DNA of 64,000 nt from an uncultured Collinsella sp. (GTDB lineage: Bacteria > Actinomycetota > Coriobacteriia > Coriobacteriales > Coriobacteriaceae): assembly GCA_900540895.1 (NCBI GenBank), contig UQHV01000001.1, positions 62,001 to 126,000 on the forward strand, read 5' to 3'. How positions within the stretch are numbered: the stretch's first letter is position 1; the number at the start of each line of letters is the position of its first letter. A model generated the notes under the pieces. It did not search any database. It worked only from the letters and a program-made list of their open reading frames with translations, and was not told the DNA's origin. Positions 26,095-33,799 of this stretch are shown one piece after another. Both the position numbers and the translations under genes were made by a program.

Positions 26095-27915
26095 ATGTCC
26101 GTTGAGGTCATGAGGTCTGTGATCGAGGCCGCCGAGGGCCGCGTGCCCGTCGACACGCTGTTTACCAATGCGCAGATCGTCGACGTGTATGGCCAGCGTG
26201 TGGCGCCCGGCAGCGTTGCCGTCAAGGACGGTGTGATCGTCGGCGTGCTCTACGATGGTCGCGACGATGTCGCTGGCACCTACGAGGCTGCCGAGGTTAT
26301 CGACTGCCAGGGTCGCTATCTCGCTCCCGGTTTTATTGACGGGCATCTGCATATCGAGTCTTCGAACATCCGTCCCGCCGAGTATGCTCGCATGGCCGCG
26401 ACGCGCGGTACTACCACCGCCATTGCCGACAGCCACGAGATTGCCAATGTTGCCGGTCTCGACGGCTTGCGCTTTATGATCGAGGACGGCCGCCGCGCAC
26501 CCATCTCCATCAAGTACATGATGCCTTCGTGCGTGCCCGCGCTGCCCGACGAGCAGGCCGGTGCCGTTATTTCGGCTGCCGATATGCAGGCGTTTTTTGC
26601 CGAGCATCCGGGCGATGTCTTTGGTCTGGGCGAGATGATGAACCTGCCGGGCGTCTTTATGGCCGATCCCGAGACCTGTGCTCGTATCGACGCTGCCAAC
26701 CAGACGCCGTCCAAACAGGTCGACGGTCATGCCCCGCTCGTTGCCGGCAAGGACCTCAACGCCTATGCTGCGGCAGGCATTATCGCCGACCACGAGTCGA
26801 CGATTCCCGAGGAGGCGCTCGACAAGCTGTCTCGCGGCATGTACGTGATGCTGCGCGAAGGTACGTGCAGCCATGATCTGGCCAACCTGTCGCCGATGCT
26901 GCTGGAGAATCCCGCGCGCGCCCGCCGCTGCTGCTTTGCGACTGACGACCGCGCCCCTTCCGATGCGCTTGCGACCGGCATGATCGACAATGCCTGCCGC
27001 GTGGCGATTGAGGCCGGTATCGACCCCGTGGTCGCTATCTCTATGGCGTCCCTCTCCACGGCCGAGGCGTTTGGCCTGGATCACGGCTGCCGCGACCCGC
27101 ACGAGCTCCGCGGTGCGATTGCCCCGGGCAAGCGTGCCGACCTGCTGGTGCTCAATGACCTGACGTTTGCCACGGCTCCGCATCGCGTATATGCCGCCGG
27201 TGCTTTGGTGGCGCAGGACGGCACCTTTGTGGGCGAGATTGCACCCGAGATGGCCGAGGTTGCGGCCCTTGCCGATGAGCTGCGCGCCTCCGTTAAGCTG
27301 CCGAAGCTATCGCTCGACGTGTTCGACTATGCCTTTAAGTCGGGCGAGGCCGTGATTGACGTGGTGCCGGGCAAGGCCATCACGGGCATGGTTCGTCCCG
27401 AGACTGACGAGAACTTGCGTCGCATTATGCTGATCGAGCGCCACGGCCGCGGCGTGTCGCTGCAAGCCGAGGGCGCCGACGGCGACGGCCCCGCTGGCCT
27501 GGGTCTTGTCGGCAAGCACATCGGTCGCGGCTGGGTGCGCGGCTTTACCATCACGGGTGGCGCCATTGCCTCCACGATCGGCCACGACTCGCACAACGTG
27601 TGCGTGGTGGGCGACAACGCCGCCGATATGATGGCCGCCGTTGAGGCCGTGGGCCAAGGTGGTCACGTGCTGGTGCGCAACGGAGAGGTCGTGGCGCGCA
27701 TTCCGCTGGCGCTCGGTGGCCTTATGAGCGAAGGCACGGCCGAGGACGTTGCCGCGCAGCACGACGACTTTATGGTCAAGGCGCGCGCCATGGGTATTGA
27801 GTCGCCGCTCGACCCCATCATGGGCATCATCTTCCTGCCCCTGCCGGTAATCCCGACGCTCCGCATCCGTCCCGAGGGCATGTTCGACGTCACCACATTC
27901 ACCTACGCCGACTAG
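26095..27915 (+). CDS. ade: adenine deaminase
   Basis: A 606-residue amidohydrolase that converts adenine to hypoxanthine and ammonia. APGFIDGHLHIESS (near residue 78) carries the HxH metal pair. DSHEIANV, the VDGHAP segment and IADHESTI supply further ligands. The C-terminal region has the AdeC features TGGAIASTIGHDSHN and PTLRIRPEGMFD. The ATG at 26095 was chosen for its AAAGGAG site; the frame is open further upstream without homology. It can feed hypoxanthine into the purine catabolism suggested by the block at 1-7 kb. Confidence 0.93.
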   Translation: MSVEVMRSVIEAAEGRVPVDTLFTNAQIVDVYGQRVAPGSVAVKDGVIVGVLYDGRDDVAGTYEAAEVIDCQGRYLAPGFIDGHLHIESSNIRPAEYARMAATRGTTTAIADSHEIANVAGLDGLRFMIEDGRRAPISIKYMMPSCVPALPDEQAGAVISAADMQAFFAEHPGDVFGLGEMMNLPGVFMADPETCARIDAANQTPSKQVDGHAPLVAGKDLNAYAAAGIIADHESTIPEEALDKLSRGMYVMLREGTCSHDLANLSPMLLENPARARRCCFATDDRAPSDALATGMIDNACRVAIEAGIDPVVAISMASLSTAEAFGLDHGCRDPHELRGAIAPGKRADLLVLNDLTFATAPHRVYAAGALVAQDGTFVGEIAPEMAEVAALADELRASVKLPKLSLDVFDYAFKSGEAVIDVVPGKAITGMVRPETDENLRRIMLIERHGRGVSLQAEGADGDGPAGLGLVGKHIGRGWVRGFTITGGAIASTIGHDSHNVCVVGDNAADMMAAVEAVGQGGHVLVRNGEVVARIPLALGGLMSEGTAEDVAAQHDDFMVKARAMGIESPLDPIMGIIFLPLPVIPTLRIRPEGMFDVTTFTYAD

Positions 27916-28125
27916 TCATTGGGTGTTCTTAAACGACTAGTCGTTGGGGACACTCTTCGGCATGTTTCTTGGTGCCGTGCCTGTGCGTGGTGTCGAGGGG
28001 GGGGCATGTGAAGCGTCCGCCAAGCCCTTGTAATGGTTTTGTCTGAGCGGTCTGCACGAGCTCCTTTTGGGTACGGTTGAGTTGGATTTATGTCTGATTC
28101 CATCAAGCCCGAAAGGAGCTTTTCT

Positions 28126-28920
28126 ATGATCAAATTAATCGCATCCGATATGGATGGCACGCTGCTCGATGAGAATAGCCAAGTGCCGCCCGAGACCTAC
28201 GAGCTTATCGTGGCCCTGCGTGAGCGTGGCGTGCATTTTGCCGCGTCGTCGGGGCGTCGCTATGACCGTCTGTGCGAGTTCTTTGCGCCCGTGGTCGACA
28301 AGATGGACTTTGTCGCGGCGAACGGCGCGCAGGTCTATGCGGACGGTGTTGAGGTCGACCGCGAGGTCTATTCGCATCTCGCCATCCGCAAACTCGCGCG
28401 CACGGTCGAAATGTTCCCCAACATGCATCTGGCGCTTTTCGATCGCACCAAGTCCTTCTTGCTCGACGACGAGGGCAAGTTTGTCCGCGAGATCGACAAG
28501 GACCTGCCCAATGCCGAGCGCATTTGGGGCTTGCCCGACCCACATGTGAACATCATCAAGGCCTCGATTATCTGCGATGATGGCAACGTGATGGACAATG
28601 CCTACGTGCTACAGCGCGAGCTTGGCGGCCTGTTCTCCTTCGCGCCTTCGGGCAACGCGTGGATCGACGCCATGCAGCCGGGTGTGTCCAAGGCTTCGGG
28701 TATCGAACAGCTCATGGAGCATTATGGCGTTGAGCGCGAAGAGGTCATGGCGTTTGGTGACTCGATGAACGACTATGAAATCATTCGCTTTGTGGGCACG
28801 GGCTGCGCCATGCAAAACGCGCGTCCTGCACTCAAGGCGGTTGCCGACCGCGTCGTGGGGTGCAACCGCGATCACGCCGTCCAGCAAGAACTTCGCCACG
28901 TGCTGGAGAGCCTCGCCTAA
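28126..28920 (+). CDS. Cof-type HAD phosphatase
   Basis: A 264-residue HAD hydrolase. IASDMDGTLLDENSQ (residues 5-19) has the catalytic DxD, a serine or threonine motif lies in FAASSGRR, and VMAFGDSMNDYEI holds the acidic metal ligands. The cap insert between them is of the Cof (C2B) type, usually acting on sugar phosphates or flavin/thiamine phosphates. The specific substrate is unknown. AAAGGAG precedes the ATG. It is convergent with another HAD gene. Confidence 0.87.
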   Translation: MIKLIASDMDGTLLDENSQVPPETYELIVALRERGVHFAASSGRRYDRLCEFFAPVVDKMDFVAANGAQVYADGVEVDREVYSHLAIRKLARTVEMFPNMHLALFDRTKSFLLDDEGKFVREIDKDLPNAERIWGLPDPHVNIIKASIICDDGNVMDNAYVLQRELGGLFSFAPSGNAWIDAMQPGVSKASGIEQLMEHYGVEREEVMAFGDSMNDYEIIRFVGTGCAMQNARPALKAVADRVVGCNRDHAVQQELRHVLESLA

Positions 28921-28954
28921 TCCGGCAGTTGGGGACACTCCTTGCGGTTTTGCG

Positions 28955-29035
28955 GGGTAGCTAATTTGGGACGGGGCTATTTTAGCTACCCCACAGGCGG
29001 GTAGCTAAAATAGCCCCGTCCCAAATTAGCTACCC
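28955..29035. repeat. perfect 37-bp inverted repeat
   Basis: Arms 28955-28991 and 28999-29035 are exact reverse complements around a 7-base loop (CACAGGC). Key segments are GGGTAGCTAATTTGGGACGG and GGCTATTTTAGCTACCC. It lies between two convergent HAD genes. It could terminate both, but the unbroken 37-bp stem is far longer than a normal terminator and has no T tract. Confidence 0.9.
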
Positions 29036-29051
29036 TGCCGGGTTGTTGCTG

Positions 29052-29894
29052 CTAGGCGAGGGCGGCCATGATGGCGCGGGCTACGCCGTCGTGGTCGTTG
29101 TCAAACTCGGTGATGGCACCGGCGGCCTCGCGGTCCTCTGGCTCGCCATTGACCATGGCCATGCCGTGGCCCGCTGCCTGCAGCATGGGGATGTCGTTGA
29201 TGTTGTCGCCAAAGGCCCAGGCATCGGCAAGGGACTCGCCCAGACGCTCGCACAACCACGTCAGAGCCGTTCCCTTGGTGGCGCCCTCGCCCATGACCTC
29301 GATATTCATGGCGTACGAACGCGTGACTTCGATGCCGTTGAGCGTGCTGAGCGCCGCCGCGATGGCGTCGCGGTCGGCGGGGTCGTGCCAGTACATGGCA
29401 ATGCGTTCGAGCGTCTCTACATCGTCGATCTTGCTATCGACGTCTACGTCGATGGGCGTGCGCGTACGCCTGAGAGATCCGGCAATATGCGGATCGCCGC
29501 CGCAGAACTCATCCAGGCGCTCGTAGAGCGAGCGGGGGAGAAAGCACTGGCCGTCGGCGAAAATGTCGAAGGTGACGTCATGGCCGGCGGCAATGCTGTG
29601 GATGCGGTGGGCAATGTCACGGTCGAGCGGACGGCTCAGAATGCACGTGGCGCGCGAGGCATCGGTGGGTGTATCATCGTCGAGCTGCCAGACGCTGGCA
29701 CCGTTGGCGCAGACCGCGTAGTGTACGGCGGGGTGGGCGAGGATGGGCTCAAAGATGCCCGACAGAGGACGCCCCGTGCAGGGCACAAACTCAATCCCAC
29801 GTCGAGCGAGATCGTCGAGCATTGCCCAGGTGGCGTCGCTCATCTGCTTATCACTCGTCAGCAGCGTTCCATCCATATCGGAAAACACAATCAT
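29052..29894 (-). CDS. Cof-type HAD phosphatase
   Basis: A 280-residue HAD hydrolase. MIVFSDMDGTLLTSDKQMS holds the nucleophilic aspartate, CTGRPLSG motif II and AFGDNINDIPM motif IV. It is a distant paralogue of the gene at 28126. The ATG at 29894 has AAAGGA 9 bases upstream; a TTG three codons earlier is less likely. It lies downstream of gltA on the same strand but after a terminator. Substrate unknown. Confidence 0.86.
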   Translation of the reverse strand: MIVFSDMDGTLLTSDKQMSDATWAMLDDLARRGIEFVPCTGRPLSGIFEPILAHPAVHYAVCANGASVWQLDDDTPTDASRATCILSRPLDRDIAHRIHSIAAGHDVTFDIFADGQCFLPRSLYERLDEFCGGDPHIAGSLRRTRTPIDVDVDSKIDDVETLERIAMYWHDPADRDAIAAALSTLNGIEVTRSYAMNIEVMGEGATKGTALTWLCERLGESLADAWAFGDNINDIPMLQAAGHGMAMVNGEPEDREAAGAITEFDNDHDGVARAIMAALA

Positions 29895-29922
29895 TCGCTG
29901 CAATCCTTTCTACTGGCATAAA

Positions 29923-29959
29923 AAGCGTGGCCGAGGGCGGTGATGCCCTGGCCACGCTT
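29923..29959 (-). terminator. terminator after citrate synthase
   Basis: AAGCGTGGCC (29923-29932) pairs with GGCCACGCTT (29950-29959). The minus-strand reading continues into TTTT, so it ends gltA transcription. Confidence 0.85.
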
Positions 29960-29981
29960 GGGTTCTATAACGGTCTGTGTT

Positions 29982-31400
29982 CTAACGATCGGCGAGCGGC
30001 TTGTACTCCAGCGGCTCGATAACCGGGCGATACGCGGGACGGATGATGCGGTGCGCGCAGAAGAGCTCTTCCATGCGGTGCGCAGACCAGCCGGCCATGC
30101 GGGCGACGGCGAACAGCGGCGTAAAGAGCGTCTCGGGCACGCCGAGCATCTTGTAGATAAAGCCCGTGTACAGGTCGATGTTGGCGCAGATGGGCTTGGT
30201 CATGCCGTGATCGCGCATCACTTGCGGGGCCAGGCGCTCAATGCGCTCGATGAGCGCGAACTCTTCGCCCAGGTCCTTCTTGGCGGCCAACGTGCGCGCG
30301 TAGTGGCGGCAGACCTCGGCGCGCGGATCGCTGAGCGTGTAGACGGCATGTCCCATACCGTAGATGAGCCCCGTGCCGTCGAAGGCCTGCTTGTCCAAGA
30401 TCTTGCCCAGATAGGAAGCGACCTCATCGTCGTCTTCCCAGTTGGAAACGTGTGCGCGAATGTCCTCGTGCATCGACACGACCTTGGCGTTGGCGCCGCC
30501 GTGGCGCGGGCCCTTGAGCGAGCCGATGGCCGCGGCGTAGGCCGAATACGGGTCGGTGGCCGAGGAGGACAGTACACGGCAGGCGAACGTGGAGTTGTTG
30601 CCGCCGCCGTGCTCGGCATGGAGCATAAGCATCACGTCGAGCAGCATCGCCTCGTCGCGGGTAAACGCCATGCCGCCGCGCAGCACCTGCAGGATGGTCT
30701 CGGCCGTGGACAGGCCGGGCGTGGGGTGCGGCACATGCACCTCGGAGCCGCGACGCTTGGCGACCGAAGCCATGTGCGCGAAGGCGGCAATACGGGGCAG
30801 ACGGGCGAGCATGGAGATGGCAACATCGATCTCGTGCTCGGGGGTGATCGCGTCGGGCTCGGCGTCGAAGGCATAGAGCAGCAGCACGGCGCGCTGAAGC
30901 ACGTTCATGATGCTCGCCGACACCGTGGTCATCGGGAATTCCTTGACGTACTCATCGCTCAGATGCCTAAACGCGCCCAGGCGCTCGCAAAAGCCATCGA
31001 GCTCATCCTTGTTGGGCAGCGAGCCCGTAATGAGCAGGTAGGCGACCTCTTCGTAGCCATAGCGGTCCTCTGCCTGGGCATTGTTGACGAGGTCCTCAAT
31101 GTTGTAGCCGCGCAGCGTGAGTCGGCCCTTGTCGGGCACGACCTGGCCGTCGACCTTGTTGTAGCCGTGCACATCCGAGATGCGGGTGAGGCCCGCGACC
31201 ACGCCCGATCCGTCGGCATTGCGAAGACCGCGCTTAACATTGTGCTCGACAAACAGGCCCTCGTCATAAGGGTCGGTGGGCAAGCCGTAATACAAGTTTT
31301 CGCTTTCAGGCGCAATCTGGCGGCTGGCCTCGTAGTCCAGGACCAGGCGGCTCAGATGGTCATCGAAGCGGTAATAGATTTTCTTGGCGTCGTAGGCCAT
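29982..31400 (-). CDS. gltA: citrate synthase
   Basis: A 472-residue citrate or 2-methylcitrate synthase condensing acetyl-CoA with oxaloacetate. LHAEHGGGNNSTFACRV (near residue 284), the GPRHGGANAKV segment and YGMGHAVYTLSDPRA contain the catalytic histidines, and NIDLYTGFIYKMLG the aspartate. The N-terminal 60 residues are longer than in short citrate synthases, as in some anaerobe enzymes. No other citrate-cycle gene is near, so a role in glutamate synthesis together with gltB is plausible. Confidence 0.9.
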   Translation of the reverse strand: MAYDAKKIYYRFDDHLSRLVLDYEASRQIAPESENLYYGLPTDPYDEGLFVEHNVKRGLRNADGSGVVAGLTRISDVHGYNKVDGQVVPDKGRLTLRGYNIEDLVNNAQAEDRYGYEEVAYLLITGSLPNKDELDGFCERLGAFRHLSDEYVKEFPMTTVSASIMNVLQRAVLLLYAFDAEPDAITPEHEIDVAISMLARLPRIAAFAHMASVAKRRGSEVHVPHPTPGLSTAETILQVLRGGMAFTRDEAMLLDVMLMLHAEHGGGNNSTFACRVLSSSATDPYSAYAAAIGSLKGPRHGGANAKVVSMHEDIRAHVSNWEDDDEVASYLGKILDKQAFDGTGLIYGMGHAVYTLSDPRAEVCRHYARTLAAKKDLGEEFALIERIERLAPQVMRDHGMTKPICANIDLYTGFIYKMLGVPETLFTPLFAVARMAGWSAHRMEELFCAHRIIRPAYRPVIEPLEYKPLADR

Positions 31401-31477
31401 GCGCGCTCCTCTCCATGCCTCGTCGGGACGGTGTGCTTGGACGCAGAAGCGCCCGCCTGCCCCGAGCGGCTTGTTCG

Positions 31478-31765
31478 CTACAGGCGGTACATAAAGTTAA
31501 AGACGTCCTCGCGCTGGATGGACACGTTGACGCCCGAAAGCTCGCCGGCCTCGGCCAGCGCCTTCTGCAGCTCGGCGAAGTCGAGCTTGGACTCGGCGGT
31601 GTCGGCCAGCATGGTCATGGTGAAGATGTCCTCGATAATGGACTGCGTAATGTCGCGGATGTCGACATTGGCCTCGCCCAGGACACGGGTGACGCCGGCG
31701 ACGATGCCGGGGCGGTTCTTGCCAAGGACGGTGATGACGATGCGGGAGGACGAGATCTCGGCCAT
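31478..31765 (-). CDS. ACT-domain protein (UPF0237)
   Basis: A 95-residue stand-alone ACT protein. IVITVLGKNRPGIVAGVTRV (about residues 9-28) and NVDIRDITQSIIEDIFTM fit the UPF0237 family of small ACT proteins related to GcvR-type regulators. A ligand such as an amino acid is likely but not identifiable. It is upstream of, and co-directional with, gltA (77 bases). Confidence 0.85.
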   Translation of the reverse strand: MAEISSSRIVITVLGKNRPGIVAGVTRVLGEANVDIRDITQSIIEDIFTMTMLADTAESKLDFAELQKALAEAGELSGVNVSIQREDVFNFMYRL

Positions 31766-31948
31766 GGGAAACCCTTTCGCGTGTTGGCGGCGCGCGCGGA
31801 CGCTCCGCTACGGTACAGTATTCATCATTGTACCTGTCTGGCGCAAAAAAAGGGGTCGCTCGCTGCGGCGTTACATGTCTGCAACATGAGCGTGAGGGGG
31901 CAGGCCGCATGGGGAAGAGCCGTCTGGCGCGCGTCCAGCTCGTGTTGG

Positions 31949-32018
31949 GTTGATTTCCGAACTCAGCCGAACACATCGAGCGGATAGGCCGTTCCCGCAG
32001 TCAGCCGAACGCCTCCGA
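31949..32018 (+). repeat. 70-bp direct repeat, left copy
   Basis: It matches 37487-37556 at 64 of 70 positions. Shared blocks include GAGCGGATAGGCCGTT and CCGCAGTCAGCCGAACGCC. Inside each copy CAGCCGAAC occurs twice, about 38 bases apart. The two copies flank the accessory island. Confidence 0.85.
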
Positions 32019-32038
32019 CCGCTGATTCCAAACTGAAA

Positions 32039-32053
32039 ACGGGGGGCATCCCC
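32039..32053 (-). terminator. hairpin after the integrase remnant
   Basis: GGGGGG and CCCCCC around a short loop, followed on the minus strand by GTTTTC. It lies just past the end of the integrase reading frame. Confidence 0.6.
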
Positions 32054-32056
32054 CCA

Positions 32057-32890
32057 CTATTCGGTAGGGGATACCGCTCCGCGGCGCATGCCGCGGGCGG
32101 CGCCCCTATCGGACCACCGTGACCTCAGTTGGGATGGGCCCAGCACCGCGGCGTACTCGGTGGGGTAGAGCCGACTGATCGTCTTCACGTCGCGTATGAC
32201 GATATTTCGGTCGTCCGGCTCGGTGATGCCGTAGCCGAACGCCTGGAGCGTCTCGATGGACTCCTGGATCCTCTGTTGGAACATGGGACCCGGATCGACC
32301 CTCGGCCCGAGGTGCCCGCGCCAAAGGCACGGCGTGGCGCGCAGCATGTTATGGATTTTGGAGATGGGCTCGATGTCGGCGTAGACGTTGAGCGTCGCCA
32401 TGGCGTCCTTGTGGCCGAGGATCGATTGGAGCGCCTTGATATCGCCGCCTTGGCGGATCCACTGCGTTGCGAACGTGTGGCGAAGGCCGTGGAACGTGAT
32501 CAGCTCGTCGTTGGTGCCCATGAGGCCGTTGGTCTCCGAGAACGTCTTGAACGCCCTGCGGATATAGCTTGTCGTCGCGAAGGTCGCGCCCGGCTCCGAC
32601 AGGATGTAGCAGTCCCCGATCTCGACCGCCCCGGTAAGGCCGCGCAAGCGCAGCTTTCCGCAGTCGATCTCGTGGGTCTCCTTCAGGAAGGGGAGTAGGC
32701 CGACCGGGTCGATGGGGATACCCCTGGCGTCATGGGTCTTGGTGTCCTTGATGAACGAACCCATTCCCTTCGCGTACGCCACCGAGTGTCTGATCGAGAT
32801 CAGGCCCGTCTCGAAATCCACATCGCACCACCGAAGGCCGCAGACCTCGCCGATTCGCATCCCCGTGTGCAGGGCGAGTACGACCGCCCT
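32057..32890 (-). pseudogene. tyrosine integrase, 5'-truncated (catalytic domain only)
   Basis: About 277 residues of a phage/transposon-type integrase. The catalytic set is intact: the arginine in HTGMRIGEVCGLRW, a lysine in the DTKTHDAR hairpin, HGLRHTFATQW, LGHKD and the tyrosine in VYADI. The N-terminal core- and arm-binding domains are missing. Homology begins with RAVVLALHTGMRIGEV directly after the TAG of the HTH gene, in the same frame. An internal ATG at 32858-32860 could allow translation of a shortened protein. I call it a remnant left by a recombination event. Confidence 0.85.
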
Positions 32891-33142
32891 CTAATCCTCG
32901 GCGGACCAATCGAGTCCGAACTCCTTTCGGGCATCCTCTTCGCTCATGACTTCGAGAAGGTCTCCGGGTTGGCAACGAAGGGCGAGGCATAGCTGCTCGA
33001 GTGTGTTGAAGCGAATGCCGCGAATATGCCCTTTTTTAATACGGGACAGGTTCACGGGCGTGGTTCCAATCCTTTCGGCAAGTTCGTTCGAGGAAATCTT
33101 TCGCTCGGCCATGATCTTGTCGAGGCGAACAATTACGGGCAT
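32891..33142 (-). CDS. Cro/CI-type helix-turn-helix regulator
   Basis: An 83-residue XRE-family regulator of the short YozG-like kind. MAERKISSNELAERIGTTPV (about residues 10-29) is the helix-turn-helix, and FNTLEQLCLALRCQPGDLL completes the domain. It follows the DUF2975 membrane gene by 9 bases, a pairing common in Gram-positive bacteria. Its stop codon abuts the integrase remnant. A TTTAACA/TGTTAAA palindrome upstream of the pair is a candidate operator. Confidence 0.88.
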   Translation of the reverse strand: MPVIVRLDKIMAERKISSNELAERIGTTPVNLSRIKKGHIRGIRFNTLEQLCLALRCQPGDLLEVMSEEDARKEFGLDWSAED

Positions 33143-33151
33143 GGCGTTTCC

Positions 33152-33664
33152 TTACGCAATCTCGTCGGAGTCGAGGTACAGCTCTCGGGCGTACAAGAAG
33201 AGCTGGGAAAGCATGAACAGGACGATGCCGAGAACCAGAGAGGTCCAATCGAATGATGAAGCGATCTCTTGGGCGCCGACGGCCCCCTCGCCGCCAAACA
33301 TCGAAACGGAGGTTTTGAGTGAGCCGGCGTAGAGGCTGGTGGCAGCTTGAACAACGAAGAGAATGCCGAGCACCTTCAAGCATGTCGCAGACCCTTTCTT
33401 GAAGGGGTCTCCGCTCTTGATCGTCCACACGAGAACGGCGCTGAGGATGGTCGTAGCGATACCGATGACGGCAGGGACCAATGTCGAGATCGCAAGGGCT
33501 GGATACGCGGGGGAGTCTGCAATTACAGGGTTGTCGAGCACTTCGATTGCTGGCTTTAAGGAGAACGCCACTTGTGCGATGGCGGTGGCGCAAAGGGTCG
33601 CAGAGGCTATCGCACATGCGATGCGGAAGGAATGAAGCCGGGGAGTGCGATTGTCGGAACTCAT
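33152..33664 (-). CDS. DUF2975 family membrane protein
   Basis: A 170-residue protein with about four membrane segments (near residues 15-35, 55-82, 95-115 and 140-160). Overall pattern and the downstream small HTH regulator match the DUF2975/YozG pairs. Function unknown; such pairs often sit beside ABC exporters. The ATG has GGAGG 6 bases upstream. It is divergent from the ABC permease. Confidence 0.75.
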   Translation of the reverse strand: MSSDNRTPRLHSFRIACAIASATLCATAIAQVAFSLKPAIEVLDNPVIADSPAYPALAISTLVPAVIGIATTILSAVLVWTIKSGDPFKKGSATCLKVLGILFVVQAATSLYAGSLKTSVSMFGGEGAVGAQEIASSFDWTSLVLGIVLFMLSQLFLYARELYLDSDEIA

Positions 33665-33701
33665 AATAACCTCCGAAGAATTTAAAAAACTCAGGTTACT
33701 T

Positions 33702-33720
33702 TTTAACAGTTTATGTTAAA
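33702..33720. promoter_or_regulatory. TTTAACA-N5-TGTTAAA palindrome
   Basis: A perfect 7-base inverted repeat (33702-33708, 33714-33720) in the divergent region between the DUF2975/HTH pair and the ABC exporter. It is a candidate operator for the adjacent HTH regulator. A hairpin GGGCCGA/TCGGCCC lies further toward the exporter (33748-33770). Confidence 0.5.
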
Positions 33721-33799
33721 TTGACTTTGCCGGCAAGTAATAAGGGCCGAGCATTTTGTTCGGCCCCTCTGTTCCGACTGGATGAGGTTAAGGTTGGCG

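Noticed and set aside
29669..31889. 649-codon plus-strand frame over citrate synthase (29940-31889)
   Set aside because: Citrate synthase on the minus strand has all catalytic residues; the plus-strand frame is a shadow.
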